Of a DNA stretch of 64,000 nt, positions 17,118 to 24,885 are shown piece after piece (the stretch's first letter is position 1; each line of letters begins with the position of its first letter). The notes below the pieces were generated by a model that saw only the letters and a list, made by a program, of their open reading frames with translations, was not told the origin of the DNA and made no database searches. The DNA is taken from NCBI GenBank assembly GCA_028819505.1, contig JAPPLH010000059.1:1-64000 (forward strand). Reading direction: 5' to 3'. A program made the translations under genes and the position numbers. The stretch is from Acidimicrobiaceae bacterium (GTDB lineage Bacteria; Actinomycetota; Acidimicrobiia; Acidimicrobiales; Aldehydirespiratoraceae).

Positions 17118-17253
17118 CCCGGACTGGCAGCGGGGGTTCCCGTTCGGGCGTTCCGGGCTGCCGGTTCGAACGTGCGGGGGTTGTGGGTTCCCGGACTGGC
17201 AGCGGAAGGGTTCCTGTCCGGGCGTTCCGGGTTGCCGGTTCGAACGTGCGGGG
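17118..17253 (+). repeat. Two tandem copies of a 62-64-bp repeat between ftsY and ffh
   Basis: Copies at 17118-17179 and 17190-17253 start CCCGGACTGGCAGCGG and end CCGGTTCGAACGTGCGGGG, with a 72-bp period. Each contains GGTTCGAAC, which resembles a tRNA T-loop, but no acceptor or anticodon stem surrounds it. Within each, CGTTCG (or TGTCCG) and CGAACG could pair as a loose hairpin. They fill most of the gap between the two SRP genes. Confidence 0.85.
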
Positions 17254-17280
17254 CTCCCTGGTCGGTATGGTGGCCCGGCC

Positions 17281-18750
17281 ATGTTCGACACGCTGACCGG
17301 CCGCTTCGAGGCTGCCTTCGCGAAGCTGCGCGGCCGCGGGAGGCTGTCCGCCGACGACGTCGACGCCGCGCTGCGCGAGATACGTGTGGCCCTGCTCGAG
17401 GCCGACGTCGACCTGGATGTGGTCACCGGCCTCACCGGGCGCATCCGCCGGCGAGCCGTCGGCGAGGAGCTCTCGCGGGCTCTCAACCCCGCCCAGCAGG
17501 TGGTCAAGATCGTGCTCTCGGAGCTCACCGCCAGCCTCGGGGGCGAGCGGCTCGCCATCACCTACGCGTCGAAGCCGCCCACTGTGGTGCTGCTGGCCGG
17601 CCTTCAGGGCTCGGGCAAGACCACCAATGCGGCCAAGCTGGCCCAGTGGTTCCTGCGCCAGGGCCGCAGCCCGCTGCTGGTCGGCGCCGACCTGCAGCGG
17701 CCCGCCGCGGTCGAGCAGCTGCGGACGCTGGGCGAGCGTGCCGGCGTGCCGGTGTTCAGCCACCGCCGCGGCCCGGTCAAGGCCGCGTCGGCGTCGCTGG
17801 CCGAAGCAACCCGCACGGGGCGCGACGTGGTCATCGTCGACACTGCGGGCCGTCTGGCCGTCGACGCCGAGATGATGGACCAGGTGCGCCGGATCTCCAA
17901 GGCGGTGCGGCCCCACTACACGTTCCTGGTGGTCGACGCCACGGTCGGCCAGGATGCCGTGAACTCGGCGAGGACCTTCCACGACACGCTCGCCCTCGAC
18001 GGCGTGATCCTCACCAAGCTGGACGGCGACGCCCGGGGCGGGGCGGCGCTGTCGGTCAAGGAGGTGGTGGGCCGGCCTATAGCCTTCGCCTCGGTCGGCG
18101 AGAAGCTCGATGACTTCGAGCCGTTCCATCCCGATCGCCTCGCCAGCCGCATCCTGGGGATGGGCGACGTCGAGACGCTGATCGACAAGGCCGAATCCGC
18201 TTTCGAGGCCGAGGAGGCGGAAGAGACCGCGGCCCGGCTGCTGGAGGGGACCTTCACGTTCGACGACTTCCTGGCCACGATGCAGCAGGTCCTCGGCATG
18301 GGCAGCCTGCGCAGCCTTCTCGGCATGATGCCAGGGGTGCCGCGGGAACTGCGGGGCGCCGAGGTCGACGAGGGCCGCATCGGCCGCATCACCGGCATGA
18401 TCCACTCGATGACGCCGCAGGAGCGCGCCGAGCCCGACATCATCGACGCCTCCCGCCGGCGGCGCATCGCGGCCGGTTCGGGCTGCCGTCCCAGCGACGT
18501 GAAGGCCCTGGTCGATCAGTTCAAGCAGATGCGGTCGATGATGAAGGGGCTCGGAGGGCTCGGCGGCAAGCGGACGGCCGCCTCGAAGGCCCGGTCGTCC
18601 AGGCAGGCGGGGCGGCCGGGGGGAAAGTCGTCGGCCTCCAAGCGGCGCGGCGCCGGCGGCCGGACCACCCCCAAGGGGCCGGTGCCGGTCTCCAAGGCGC
18701 CTCTGACTCTGCCAGGGTTGGAAAAGGGCGAGTGGCCCGGGTTGAATTGA
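17281..18750 (+). CDS. ffh: Signal recognition particle protein Ffh
   Basis: Ffh is the GTPase that binds 4.5S RNA and signal sequences. N domain from MFDTLTGRFEAAF. G domain with GLQGSGKTTNA near 109, DTAGR and TKLDGDARGG. The Met-rich M domain includes the RNA-binding SRRRRIAAGSG and the QFKQMRSMMKGLGG helix. A roughly 45-residue Lys/Ser/Gly-rich tail closes the 489-residue protein and is somewhat longer than usual. ATG 17281 starts at the conserved N-terminus. It is followed by rpsP, as in many bacteria. Confidence 0.96.
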   Translation: MFDTLTGRFEAAFAKLRGRGRLSADDVDAALREIRVALLEADVDLDVVTGLTGRIRRRAVGEELSRALNPAQQVVKIVLSELTASLGGERLAITYASKPPTVVLLAGLQGSGKTTNAAKLAQWFLRQGRSPLLVGADLQRPAAVEQLRTLGERAGVPVFSHRRGPVKAASASLAEATRTGRDVVIVDTAGRLAVDAEMMDQVRRISKAVRPHYTFLVVDATVGQDAVNSARTFHDTLALDGVILTKLDGDARGGAALSVKEVVGRPIAFASVGEKLDDFEPFHPDRLASRILGMGDVETLIDKAESAFEAEEAEETAARLLEGTFTFDDFLATMQQVLGMGSLRSLLGMMPGVPRELRGAEVDEGRIGRITGMIHSMTPQERAEPDIIDASRRRRIAAGSGCRPSDVKALVDQFKQMRSMMKGLGGLGGKRTAASKARSSRQAGRPGGKSSASKRRGAGGRTTPKGPVPVSKAPLTLPGLEKGEWPGLN

Positions 18751-18788
18751 CCCAACGCCCGAGACGTCGAGAGATCAGAGGAATCACA

Positions 18789-19100
18789 TTGGCTGTCAAG
18801 TTGCGCCTCATGCGGATGGGGAAGAAGAAGCAGCCCACCTATCGCGTGGTGGCGGCAGACGCACGAGCCCCCCGCAACGGGCGCTTCATCGAGATCATCG
18901 GGATCTACGAGCCCCGCCAGGACCCGTCGGTGGTGCGGATCGACAACGACCGCGCCCTGCACTGGCTGCGTCATGGCGCCCAGCCCACCGAGCGGGTGGA
19001 GAAGCTGCTGAAGATCAGCGGCGCCTGGGAGACCTTCCGGGGCAAGGGAATGGCCGCGGCCGAGCCCGAGGCAGCCGGCACCGGGGACTCAGCCTCATGA
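18789..19100 (+). CDS. rpsP: 30S ribosomal protein S16
   Basis: The product begins AVKLRLMRMGKKKQPTYRVV, diagnostic of S16, and contains GRFIEIIGIYEPR. The start is TTG at 18789, with AGAGGAA positioned eight to thirteen bases upstream, so the rarer codon is well supported. The 103-residue length is usual, with an Ala/Glu-rich tail. The stop overlaps the khpA start (ATGA). It opens the rpsP-khpA-rimM-trmD-rplS ribosome-maturation group. Confidence 0.95.
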   Translation: MAVKLRLMRMGKKKQPTYRVVAADARAPRNGRFIEIIGIYEPRQDPSVVRIDNDRALHWLRHGAQPTERVEKLLKISGAWETFRGKGMAAAEPEAAGTGDSAS

Positions 19101-19351
19101 GCGATCTGGCCCCCACCGCCCAGGCGATGTGCCGTCACGTCGTCGCCAGCATCGTCGACGACACTGACGCGGTTCAGGTAACCGCCAGCCCGGCCGGCCC
19201 CGACGCGGTGCGCCTCGACGTCCGTGTCGCTCAGGGCGAGATGGGCAGGGTGATAGGCAAGCGGGGCCGGGTGGCGCACGCCATACGCACCCTGGTGCGC
19301 GCCGCCGGATCGCGCGACGATGTCGACGTCGAGGTCGAGTTCGTCGACTGA
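19097..19351 (+). CDS. khpA: KH-domain RNA-binding protein KhpA
   Basis: An 84-residue single KH domain with the GxxG loop in VIGKRGRVAHAIRTLVRAAG. KhpA binds many RNAs, often with KhpB, and influences cell division and sRNA function in Gram-positive bacteria. It sits between rpsP and rimM as usual, with a four-base ATGA overlap at its start. Nothing is unusual in the protein. The 95-base gap after it holds one copy of the intercistronic repeat. Confidence 0.92.
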   Translation: MSDLAPTAQAMCRHVVASIVDDTDAVQVTASPAGPDAVRLDVRVAQGEMGRVIGKRGRVAHAIRTLVRAAGSRDDVDVEVEFVD

Positions 19352-19376
19352 GGCCGGGCGGGCGGGCGCCAGCCTC

Positions 19377-19445
19377 GTGATTCTCGGGGGGCGTCGAGCG
19401 CGGCGGTGGCCCGAGCGGCCTGTGTGCGAAGCGAACAAGGGCGGG
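19377..19445 (+). repeat. Intercistronic repeat copy before rimM
   Basis: The core GTGGCCCGAGCGGCCTGTG is followed by GCGAAGCGAACAAGGGCGGG, a diverged match to 43890-43937. In the frame from GTG 19377 it reads RRWPERPVCEAN, closely parallel to RPWPERPVSEAN at the cox copy, and stops at 19454 just inside rimM. It lies between two ribosome-maturation genes immediately upstream of the rimM start. Confidence 0.75.
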
Positions 19446-19446
19446 C

Positions 19447-19950
19447 GTGGCTGAGAGCGTCGACTCGTCCGGCGCCGGGACGGCGTCGTTGCTGGAGGTC
19501 GGCCGCGTCGGGCGGCCCCACGGCACCGGCGGCGAGGTGGCCGTCACGCTGGTGTCGAACCGGCCCGAGCGCCTGGCGCCCGGATCGGAGCTGCGGACCG
19601 ATGTGGGGATCCTGCGGGTGTCGTCGGCCCGGCCCCACAGCGGGCGCCATCTGGTGGCCTTCGACGGTGTCGACGACCGCAGCCAGGCCGAGGCTCTGAG
19701 GGGGTTGGTGCTGCGGGCCGCGCCGATCGCGGACCCCGATGAGCTGTGGGTCCACGAGCTGATCGGCGCCCGGGTGGTCGACCAGTCGGGCACGGACCGG
19801 GGCTTGGTGTCGTCGGTTGTGGCCGGTCCGGCCGGAGACCTGCTCGAGCTCGCCGGCGGCGCCCTCGTGCCGCTGCGCTTCCTCGTCCGTTCGGTGCCCG
19901 GCGAGCGGATCGAGGTGGAGGTTCCCGACGGGCTGTTCGAGGCGACATGA
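19447..19950 (+). CDS. rimM: 16S rRNA processing protein RimM
   Basis: RimM helps mature the 3' domain of 16S rRNA in the 30S subunit. The N-terminal beta barrel begins LEVGRVGRPHGTGGEVAV. A C-terminal PRC-barrel begins DELWVHELIGARVVD and ends VPLRFLVRSVPGERIEVEVPDGLFE. The 167-residue length is typical. GTG at 19447 directly follows the repeat copy, and its Shine-Dalgarno would be the GGGCGGGCG of the repeat itself. The stop overlaps the trmD start (ATGA). Confidence 0.93.
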   Translation: MAESVDSSGAGTASLLEVGRVGRPHGTGGEVAVTLVSNRPERLAPGSELRTDVGILRVSSARPHSGRHLVAFDGVDDRSQAEALRGLVLRAAPIADPDELWVHELIGARVVDQSGTDRGLVSSVVAGPAGDLLELAGGALVPLRFLVRSVPGERIEVEVPDGLFEAT

Positions 19951-20702
19951 GCTTCCGCATCGACGTCTTCACGATCTTCCCGGACCTGGTGGAGGCGATG
20001 GCCTCGGCCTCGGTCATCGGGCGCAGCCGCTCCGCCGGAACGCTCGACGTGAGGGTCCACGACCTCAGGACGGCCGCCACCGACCGCCGCCGGAGCACCG
20101 ATGACGCGCCCTTCGGCGGGGGAGCGGGAATGGTGATGACGCCCCAGCCCCTGTTCGACGCGGTGGAGGCGGTCGATCCGCCCCGACCGCTCTTCTGCCT
20201 GTCGCCGGCAGGTCGCCGCTTCGACCAGGCCATGGCGGGCGAACTGGCCTCCTCCACCGGGTTCTCGATGCTCTGCGGGCGCTACGAGGGCGTCGACGAG
20301 CGGGTCTGCGAGCACCTGGTGGACGGCGAGGTCTCGATCGGCGATGTTGTCCTCTCGGGCGGTGAGGCAGCCGCCCTAGTGGTGATGGAGGCGGTGGCGC
20401 GCTGCGTGCCGGGAGTGCTCTCCAACGAGGCCTCCACCGCCGAGGAGTCCTTCAGCGACGGGCTGCTGGAATACCCGCAATACACCCGGCCGGCGAGCTT
20501 CCGGGGATGGTCCGTGCCCGAGGTGCTGCTGTCCGGCGACCACGGGCGGGTGGCCCGCTGGCGCCGGGCCCATTCGCTGGCCCGCACCATCGAGCGCCGT
20601 CCCGACCTTATCGAAGCCCGCGGCGGCCTCAGCGACGAGGAGCGGGAGCTGCTCGCAGCCCACGGCCTCGACCCGGCCACGGGGGAGTCGCGGTCCTCGT
20701 AG
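19947..20702 (+). CDS. trmD: tRNA (guanine-N1)-methyltransferase TrmD
   Basis: TrmD makes m1G37 in tRNAs and prevents frameshifting. The 251-residue protein begins RIDVFTIFPDLVEA. It contains the knot motifs DDAPFGGGAGMVM and LCGRYEGVDERV, then SIGDVVLSGGE, and the C-terminal YTRPASFRGWSVPEVLLSGDH. All are as expected for an active SpoU/TrmD enzyme. The ATG at 19947 overlaps the rimM stop. It precedes rplS by 89 bases. Confidence 0.96.
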   Translation: MSFRIDVFTIFPDLVEAMASASVIGRSRSAGTLDVRVHDLRTAATDRRRSTDDAPFGGGAGMVMTPQPLFDAVEAVDPPRPLFCLSPAGRRFDQAMAGELASSTGFSMLCGRYEGVDERVCEHLVDGEVSIGDVVLSGGEAAALVVMEAVARCVPGVLSNEASTAEESFSDGLLEYPQYTRPASFRGWSVPEVLLSGDHGRVARWRRAHSLARTIERRPDLIEARGGLSDEERELLAAHGLDPATGESRSS

Positions 20703-20791
20703 GTTCGTCGTGCCCGCCGGTGGAGGGGAGTTGTGGTGCTCGTAGACTCGCTCTTGCCCGGCCGCAGCGGCCGATGTGAGCGGAGACATCC

Positions 20792-21139
20792 ATGAACCCC
20801 ACCGACCTCGTCGATGCGCGGAGCCTCCGCGACGACATCCCGGAGTTCCAGCCGGGCGACACCGTCCGCGTGCACGTGCGGGTCGTGGAGGGCAACCGGG
20901 CCCGCACCCAGGTGTTCGAGGGCGTGGTGATCCGGCGCCAGGGCAGCGGGGTGCGCGAGACCTTCACCGTGCGCAAGGTGAGCTTCGGTGTGGGCGTGGA
21001 GCGGACGTTCCCAGTGCACACCCCGGTGATCGACCGCATCGAGCGCACCATCCGGGGCGACGTGCGCCGGGCGAAGCTGTACTACCTGCGCGACCGTGTC
21101 GGCAAGGCGGCCAAGGTCAAGGAAAAGCGCTATCGCTGA
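20792..21139 (+). CDS. rplS: 50S ribosomal protein L19
   Basis: A 115-residue protein with the L19 core [38 protein letters not shown] and the C-terminal [22 protein letters not shown]. It lies at the 30S-50S interface. ATG at 20792 is preceded by GGAGA. It closes the trmD group. The next gene's best start (GTG 21096) lies inside its 3' end. Confidence 0.96.
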   Translation: MNPTDLVDARSLRDDIPEFQPGDTVRVHVRVVEGNRARTQVFEGVVIRRQGSGVRETFTVRKVSFGVGVERTFPVHTPVIDRIERTIRGDVRRAKLYYLRDRVGKAAKVKEKRYR

Positions 21140-21518
21140 CCCCCGGCCCGGCGCCGCGGCCCGCAGTGGCCGGTCACCGGACCGTTCGAGGCAGGCACGC
21201 GGCGCCTGGGGCGAGCGCAAGGTCGCCCAGTGGTACCGGGAGGCCGGCTACGAGGTCCTGGACCAGAACTGGCGGGTGCGCTCGGGCGAGCTGGACCTGG
21301 TCCTGCTCCGGCATGGCGAGATCGTGTTCTGCGAGGTGAAGGCCCGCCGTTCCGAGCGCTACGGCGCAGCGGCCGAGGCGGTCGACCGTCGCAAGCAGGT
21401 CAGGATAAGGTCGCTGGCCGTCCAATGGCTGCAGGCCAACGACCGCCGGGGCCGGGTCCGCTTCGACGTGGCCACCGTCACCGGCGTCGAAGTCGAAGTG
21501 ATCGAGAACGCCTTCTAG
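21096..21518 (+). CDS. yraN: YraN/UPF0102 nuclease-fold protein
   Basis: The core [25 protein letters not shown] followed by GELDLVLL and [14 protein letters not shown] is the UPF0102 restriction-endonuclease-like fold, with an E...D...ExK arrangement. Its exact role is unsettled. Gene neighbourhoods (often rnhB and dprA/comM) suggest DNA processing. The only in-frame start compatible with the whole core is GTG 21096, which overlaps rplS by 44 bases and adds about 35 Arg/Ser-rich residues before the domain. The overlap makes this start less certain than the gene itself. Confidence 0.85.
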   Translation: MSARRPRSRKSAIADPRPGAAARSGRSPDRSRQARGAWGERKVAQWYREAGYEVLDQNWRVRSGELDLVLLRHGEIVFCEVKARRSERYGAAAEAVDRRKQVRIRSLAVQWLQANDRRGRVRFDVATVTGVEVEVIENAF

Positions 21519-21523
21519 CCCCC

Positions 21524-21570
21524 TTCTGTGAGCAGATTTGCCGCCTGTGGCGGCTTCGCTGCTCACAGAA
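21524..21570. terminator. Long double hairpin between convergent genes
   Basis: TTCTGTGAGCAG at 21524-21535 pairs perfectly with CTGCTCACAGAA at 21559-21570. Inside, GCCGCC at 21540-21545 pairs with GGCGGC at 21549-21554 around a TGT loop. No long U-tract follows on either strand. Its place between yraN and a short minus-strand gene, both reading into it, fits a bidirectional terminator. The TGA of the minus-strand gene lies in the right arm. Confidence 0.7.
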
Positions 21571-21679
21571 ACCCCAGGAGTGCCCAGACAACCAGGCCGA
21601 CCGCCACCAGCAGCCCCGCGGCCACGAAGACGAGGTCGGCGGGCCGCCGCCGGTGGGGACGGGTGGGGTCGAATCCCAT
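21563..21679 (-). CDS. 38-residue single-pass membrane protein
   Basis: From ATG 21679 the minus strand encodes a basic N-terminus (MGFDPTRPHRRRPADL) followed by one hydrophobic helix (VFVAAGLLVAVGLVVWALLGFL) running to the stop. The positive-inside arrangement and clean helix favour a real small membrane protein over chance. It faces the divergent cytochrome gene at 21726 with only 46 bases between starts, and its 3' end enters the hairpin it shares with yraN. No family is recognised. Confidence 0.55.
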   Translation of the reverse strand: MGFDPTRPHRRRPADLVFVAAGLLVAVGLVVWALLGFL

Positions 21680-21725
21680 GGCGCAAGTATCGTTGGGCGG
21701 CGAGCCGTCCGCACTCCTCCGCGCC

Positions 21726-22094
21726 ATGACCCGACGCCGTCGACTCCCTCTCCGCCTCCTGGCAGCGGCCCTGGTCGCCGCGGCCGCGGCGACCGGCGCC
21801 TGCGCGGCCGACGACGTTCCGGAGGTTCCCGTCGGACCGGACGGCTTCCCGGACCGGGAGCTGGTGGCCGGGCGGCAGGTCTACATCGACCGGTGCGCCA
21901 ACTGCCACGGCAACGACGGGGGCGGGGGACGGGGCACGAGACTCTCCGACGGTCGGATGGTCACGCTGTACCCAGTTGCTGGTGATCAGGCCGAGGTCGT
22001 CGTCGAAGGGGTGCGAGCCATGCCCGGGTTCGCGGAGGTGCTCGACCCCGAACAGATCGCGGCGGTAGTCAGATATACACGAGAAGTGCTATAG
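21726..22094 (+). CDS. Membrane-targeted monoheme cytochrome c
   Basis: A 122-residue protein with an Arg-rich N-region, the hydrophobic stretch LLAAALVAAAAATGAC and one heme-binding CANCH motif near residue 60. The distal Met ligand is probably in VRAMPGFAEVLDPEQIAAVVRYTREVL, the usual C-terminal helix of class I c cytochromes. The Cys after TGA could be a lipid anchor. It carries electrons outside the membrane, in keeping with an aerobic respiratory chain, and could receive electrons linked to the CO dehydrogenase at 43 kb (inference). ATG 21726 is the start that begins the signal sequence. Confidence 0.85.
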   Translation: MTRRRRLPLRLLAAALVAAAAATGACAADDVPEVPVGPDGFPDRELVAGRQVYIDRCANCHGNDGGGGRGTRLSDGRMVTLYPVAGDQAEVVVEGVRAMPGFAEVLDPEQIAAVVRYTREVL

Positions 22095-22154
22095 TCCCGG
22101 TACGCCTGCCTTGACGCAGGCATAGTCCCACGGCTAGCCGCCGGCCGAGTTGAC

Positions 22155-22188
22155 GGCGGCCTCCGCTCCCCAAGCCACGGAGGCCGCC
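22155..22188 (+). promoter_or_regulatory. Hairpin occluding the comM ribosome-binding site
   Basis: GGCGGCCTCCG at 22155-22165 pairs perfectly over 11 bases with CGGAGGCCGCC at 22178-22188, around a 12-base loop. The right arm contains GGAGG (22179-22183), the only Shine-Dalgarno for ATG 22190, so the folded leader would block comM translation. A smaller stem, GCCTGC/GCAGGC, lies at 22104-22121. Translational control is inferred from the geometry. Confidence 0.6.
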
Positions 22189-22189
22189 A

Positions 22190-23701
22190 ATGCTCGCTAC
22201 CGTCCGCTCCGCCACCCTCGTAGGGGTCTGGGGCCATCCCGTGTCCGTGGAGGTCCACGTCGCCGACGGGCTGCCCGGATTCACCATCGTCGGCCTGCCC
22301 GACGCCTCCTGCCGAGAGGCCCGCGACCGGGTCCGGGCCGCCATCGTGTCCAGCAAGCTCACATGGCCGCCGAAGCGCATCACGGTCAACCTGGCCCCGA
22401 GCGACGTGCCCAAGTCGGGCGCCGGTCTCGATCTGGCCGTGGCCGTGGGCGTGCTCGTCGCCGACGGGCAGCTCGAAGCCGCTTCGATCGCCGACCTCGG
22501 AGTGCTCGGGCAGCTGGGCCTCGACGGGTCGGTTCGGCCGGTGCCGGGGGCGCTGCCCCTGGTCGACGCCATGGAGAACTCGTCGATCGTGGTGGCCGCC
22601 CGCGACAGCGCGGTGGCCGAACTGGCGGCCCCCGAGCGGGTCCGGCCCGTCAACTGCCTCAAGGAGGTGTTCGAGGCGCTGGCCGGCACGGAGCCCTGGC
22701 CCGTTCCGCCCGTCGCCCGTAGCGCGCCCCCCGCCGAGTCCGAGCCCGATCTCTCCGACATCGCGGGCCAGCCGCTGGCCCGGTGGGCCCTGGAGGTGGC
22801 GGCCGCCGGCGGGCACCACCTGCTGCTGGTCGGGCCCCCCGGCGCGGGCAAGACCATGCTGGCCCGCCGCCTCGTCGGTGTTCTGCCGGACCTGTCGCAC
22901 GCGGAGTCCTTGGAGGTCACCCGTGTCCACTCCGCGGGCGGGCTGGCCCTTCCCGGCGGCCTGATCACCCGCCCCCCGTTCCGGGCGCCCCACCACTCGT
23001 CGTCGATGGCCGCGCTGGTGGGCGGGGGCACGGCCCGGGCCAGGCCGGGGGAGGTGAGCGCGGCCACCGGCGGGGTCCTCTTCCTCGACGAGCTCGGGGA
23101 GTTCGCGCCGTCGGTGCTGGATGCGCTGCGCCAGCCGCTGGAGGAGGGCATGATCCGGGTGGCTCGCTCCCAGGGCATGGTCGAGCACCCGGCCCGCTTC
23201 CTGCTGGTGGCGGCCATGAACCCGTGCCCGTGCGGCGCGGGCGGCACGGTCGGCTGCCGGTGCGCACCGGGAGCGCTGGCCCGATACCAGCGCAGGTTGT
23301 CGGGCCCCTTCGTCGACCGCCTCGACCTGGTTGTCCGGGTGGACCGGCCTGACCCTGCCGACCTGCTAGACGCCGGGCCGAGCACCCCCAGCGCCGAGGT
23401 CGCCGAACGGGTGGCGGCCGTCCGGGCCAGAGCCCGTGAACGGGGCGCCGTCAGCAACGGCGAGCTGTCCGGACCGGACCTGGAGCGGCACGCCCCGCTC
23501 GACCGGGCCGCCACCGAGGTGTTGAGGGCCGCGCTGGCCGAGGGCCGTCTCAGCGCCCGGGGCTTGCGCCGGGTCCGGACCGTGGCCCGCACGATCCGCG
23601 ACCTCGAGGACGGCGGCCACGAATTGCGTGCGCAGGACGTTCTGGCGGCGCTCTCGCTCAGGATGCGGCTCGACGGCGCGGGAGGCCTGGTCCATGGATG
23701 A
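22190..23701 (+). CDS. comM: ComM/YifB family Mg-chelatase-like AAA ATPase
   Basis: ComM is a hexameric branch-migration helicase that extends recombination tracts during natural transformation. The 503-residue protein has the N-terminal ChlI-like domain (HVADGLPGFTIVGLPDASCREARDRV), Walker A GPPGAGKTMLARR, Walker B GGVLFLDELGEFA and the sensor segment ARFLLVAAMNPCPCG. The C-terminal Mg-chelatase domain follows. Its neighbours dprA and xerC match the common comM-dprA order. The stop overlaps dprA by eight bases. A hairpin covers its ribosome-binding site. Confidence 0.94.
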   Translation: MLATVRSATLVGVWGHPVSVEVHVADGLPGFTIVGLPDASCREARDRVRAAIVSSKLTWPPKRITVNLAPSDVPKSGAGLDLAVAVGVLVADGQLEAASIADLGVLGQLGLDGSVRPVPGALPLVDAMENSSIVVAARDSAVAELAAPERVRPVNCLKEVFEALAGTEPWPVPPVARSAPPAESEPDLSDIAGQPLARWALEVAAAGGHHLLLVGPPGAGKTMLARRLVGVLPDLSHAESLEVTRVHSAGGLALPGGLITRPPFRAPHHSSSMAALVGGGTARARPGEVSAATGGVLFLDELGEFAPSVLDALRQPLEEGMIRVARSQGMVEHPARFLLVAAMNPCPCGAGGTVGCRCAPGALARYQRRLSGPFVDRLDLVVRVDRPDPADLLDAGPSTPSAEVAERVAAVRARARERGAVSNGELSGPDLERHAPLDRAATEVLRAALAEGRLSARGLRRVRTVARTIRDLEDGGHELRAQDVLAALSLRMRLDGAGGLVHG

Positions 23702-24842
23702 CGCCACCGGTGCATCACCGGAACGAGGTGTTCACGCCGCCGCGCTGGCCTCGCTGCCGCGGGCGACGCCCAGGCGGCTCGAGCGGCTGCTCGGCAGGCA
23801 AGATCCGGCCAGGGTCTGGAAGAAGGTGCAGACGGGCCAGATGGCCAAATGGGTGGCCGGCGAGGATCTTCATGACATCTGGAGGGACCACGCCCGCGGC
23901 GCCGACCTCGACGCTATCGCTGCCCGGCTCGAATCGCTGGACGCGTGGGCTACCACCCCGGCCAGTCGCCGGCATCCGCTCGCGTTCATCCACGACCTCG
24001 ATCCGGCGCCGATCCTGTTCCGTCGCGGCCGCGTGCCCGACCCCACGGCGCCGGCCGTGGCCATCGTGGGCACGCGGCGCTGCACGCCCACGGGGCGCTC
24101 GGTGGCGATGGAGTTGGGCGCGGGGCTGTCCGGGGCCGGGGTGACCGTGGTGTCGGGCCTCGCCCTGGGGATCGACGGCGCCGCCCACCGGGGCGCCCTG
24201 GCCGCGGACGGCGCACCCGTGGTGGGCGTGGTCGGCAGCGGCCTCGACGTCGTGTACCCGAGAGGCAACCGCGATCTCTGGGAGGCGGTGAGCGCGGCCG
24301 GGACCCTGCTCTCGGAGGCGCCTCTGGGCGCAGAGCCGGAGGGTTGGCGCTTCCCGGCCCGCAACCGGCTGCTGGCCGCGCTGGCCGACGTGGTCGTGGT
24401 GGTGGAGTCCAAGCGAGCGGGCGGCTCCATGCACACGGTGGAGGAGGCCATCCGGCGGGCTGTCACGGTGATGGCCGTGCCCGGCTCGGTGCGGAACCCG
24501 GCCGCCGAGGGCACCAACCTGCTGCTCAGCGAGGGCTGCCCGCCCGCCTGCTCCACCGATGACGTGCTAGTGGCCCTGGGCCTGGCCACCGCAGGGACGA
24601 GCGCGGTGGCCGGATCTAGCGGGGCCGCCGACGGTCCCGCCGAGCCGGCGCGCCATGCCGGAGGGGCCAGTCTCGACCCGCTCCAGCAGAGGCTGCTGGA
24701 GCTGCTCGACGACGGCCCGGTGAGCCTCGACATGCTGGTGCTGCGGGCCGCCGCGCCGGTGCCCGAAGCGCTGGTGGCCGCCGAGGGCTTGGAGCGCCTA
24801 GGCCTGCTGGCCCGCGACGGCGCCCGAGTGATGCGAGCCTGA
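23694..24842 (+). CDS. dprA: DNA-processing protein DprA
   Basis: DprA loads RecA onto incoming single-stranded DNA. The Rossmann-like domain contains VAIVGTRRCTPTGRSVA, VVSGLALGIDGAAHRGAL, VVGSGLDVVYPRGNR and the SEAPLGAEPEGWRFPARNRLLAALAD block, all diagnostic. A C-terminal winged-helix-like domain follows a Gly/Ala-rich linker. The 382-residue length is normal. ATG 23694 overlaps the comM stop. With comM it implies at least ancestral competence; no uptake pilus genes are visible apart from the pilin-like gene at 13710. Confidence 0.93.
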   Translation: MDDATGASPERGVHAAALASLPRATPRRLERLLGRQDPARVWKKVQTGQMAKWVAGEDLHDIWRDHARGADLDAIAARLESLDAWATTPASRRHPLAFIHDLDPAPILFRRGRVPDPTAPAVAIVGTRRCTPTGRSVAMELGAGLSGAGVTVVSGLALGIDGAAHRGALAADGAPVVGVVGSGLDVVYPRGNRDLWEAVSAAGTLLSEAPLGAEPEGWRFPARNRLLAALADVVVVVESKRAGGSMHTVEEAIRRAVTVMAVPGSVRNPAAEGTNLLLSEGCPPACSTDDVLVALGLATAGTSAVAGSSGAADGPAEPARHAGGASLDPLQQRLLELLDDGPVSLDMLVLRAAAPVPEALVAAEGLERLGLLARDGARVMRA

Positions 24843-24885
24843 CGGCCTCCGACCGGGCTCGCTGGCCGCCGGCCCGGCGCCGCCC

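Noticed and set aside
17160-17175. tRNA gene suggested by GGTTCGAAC
   Set aside because: No acceptor stem, D-arm or anticodon arm can be drawn around it, and the motif is simply part of a repeat present twice.
15592-18405. Long minus-strand open frame across ftsY and ffh
   Set aside because: It lies antisense to two unmistakable SRP genes and crosses the intergenic repeat. Its composition reflects GC-rich antisense reading only.
21528-21725. Longer cytochrome c frame starting at 21528
   Set aside because: It would run through the hairpin and the antisense membrane-protein gene, and would bury the signal peptide that begins at ATG 21726.
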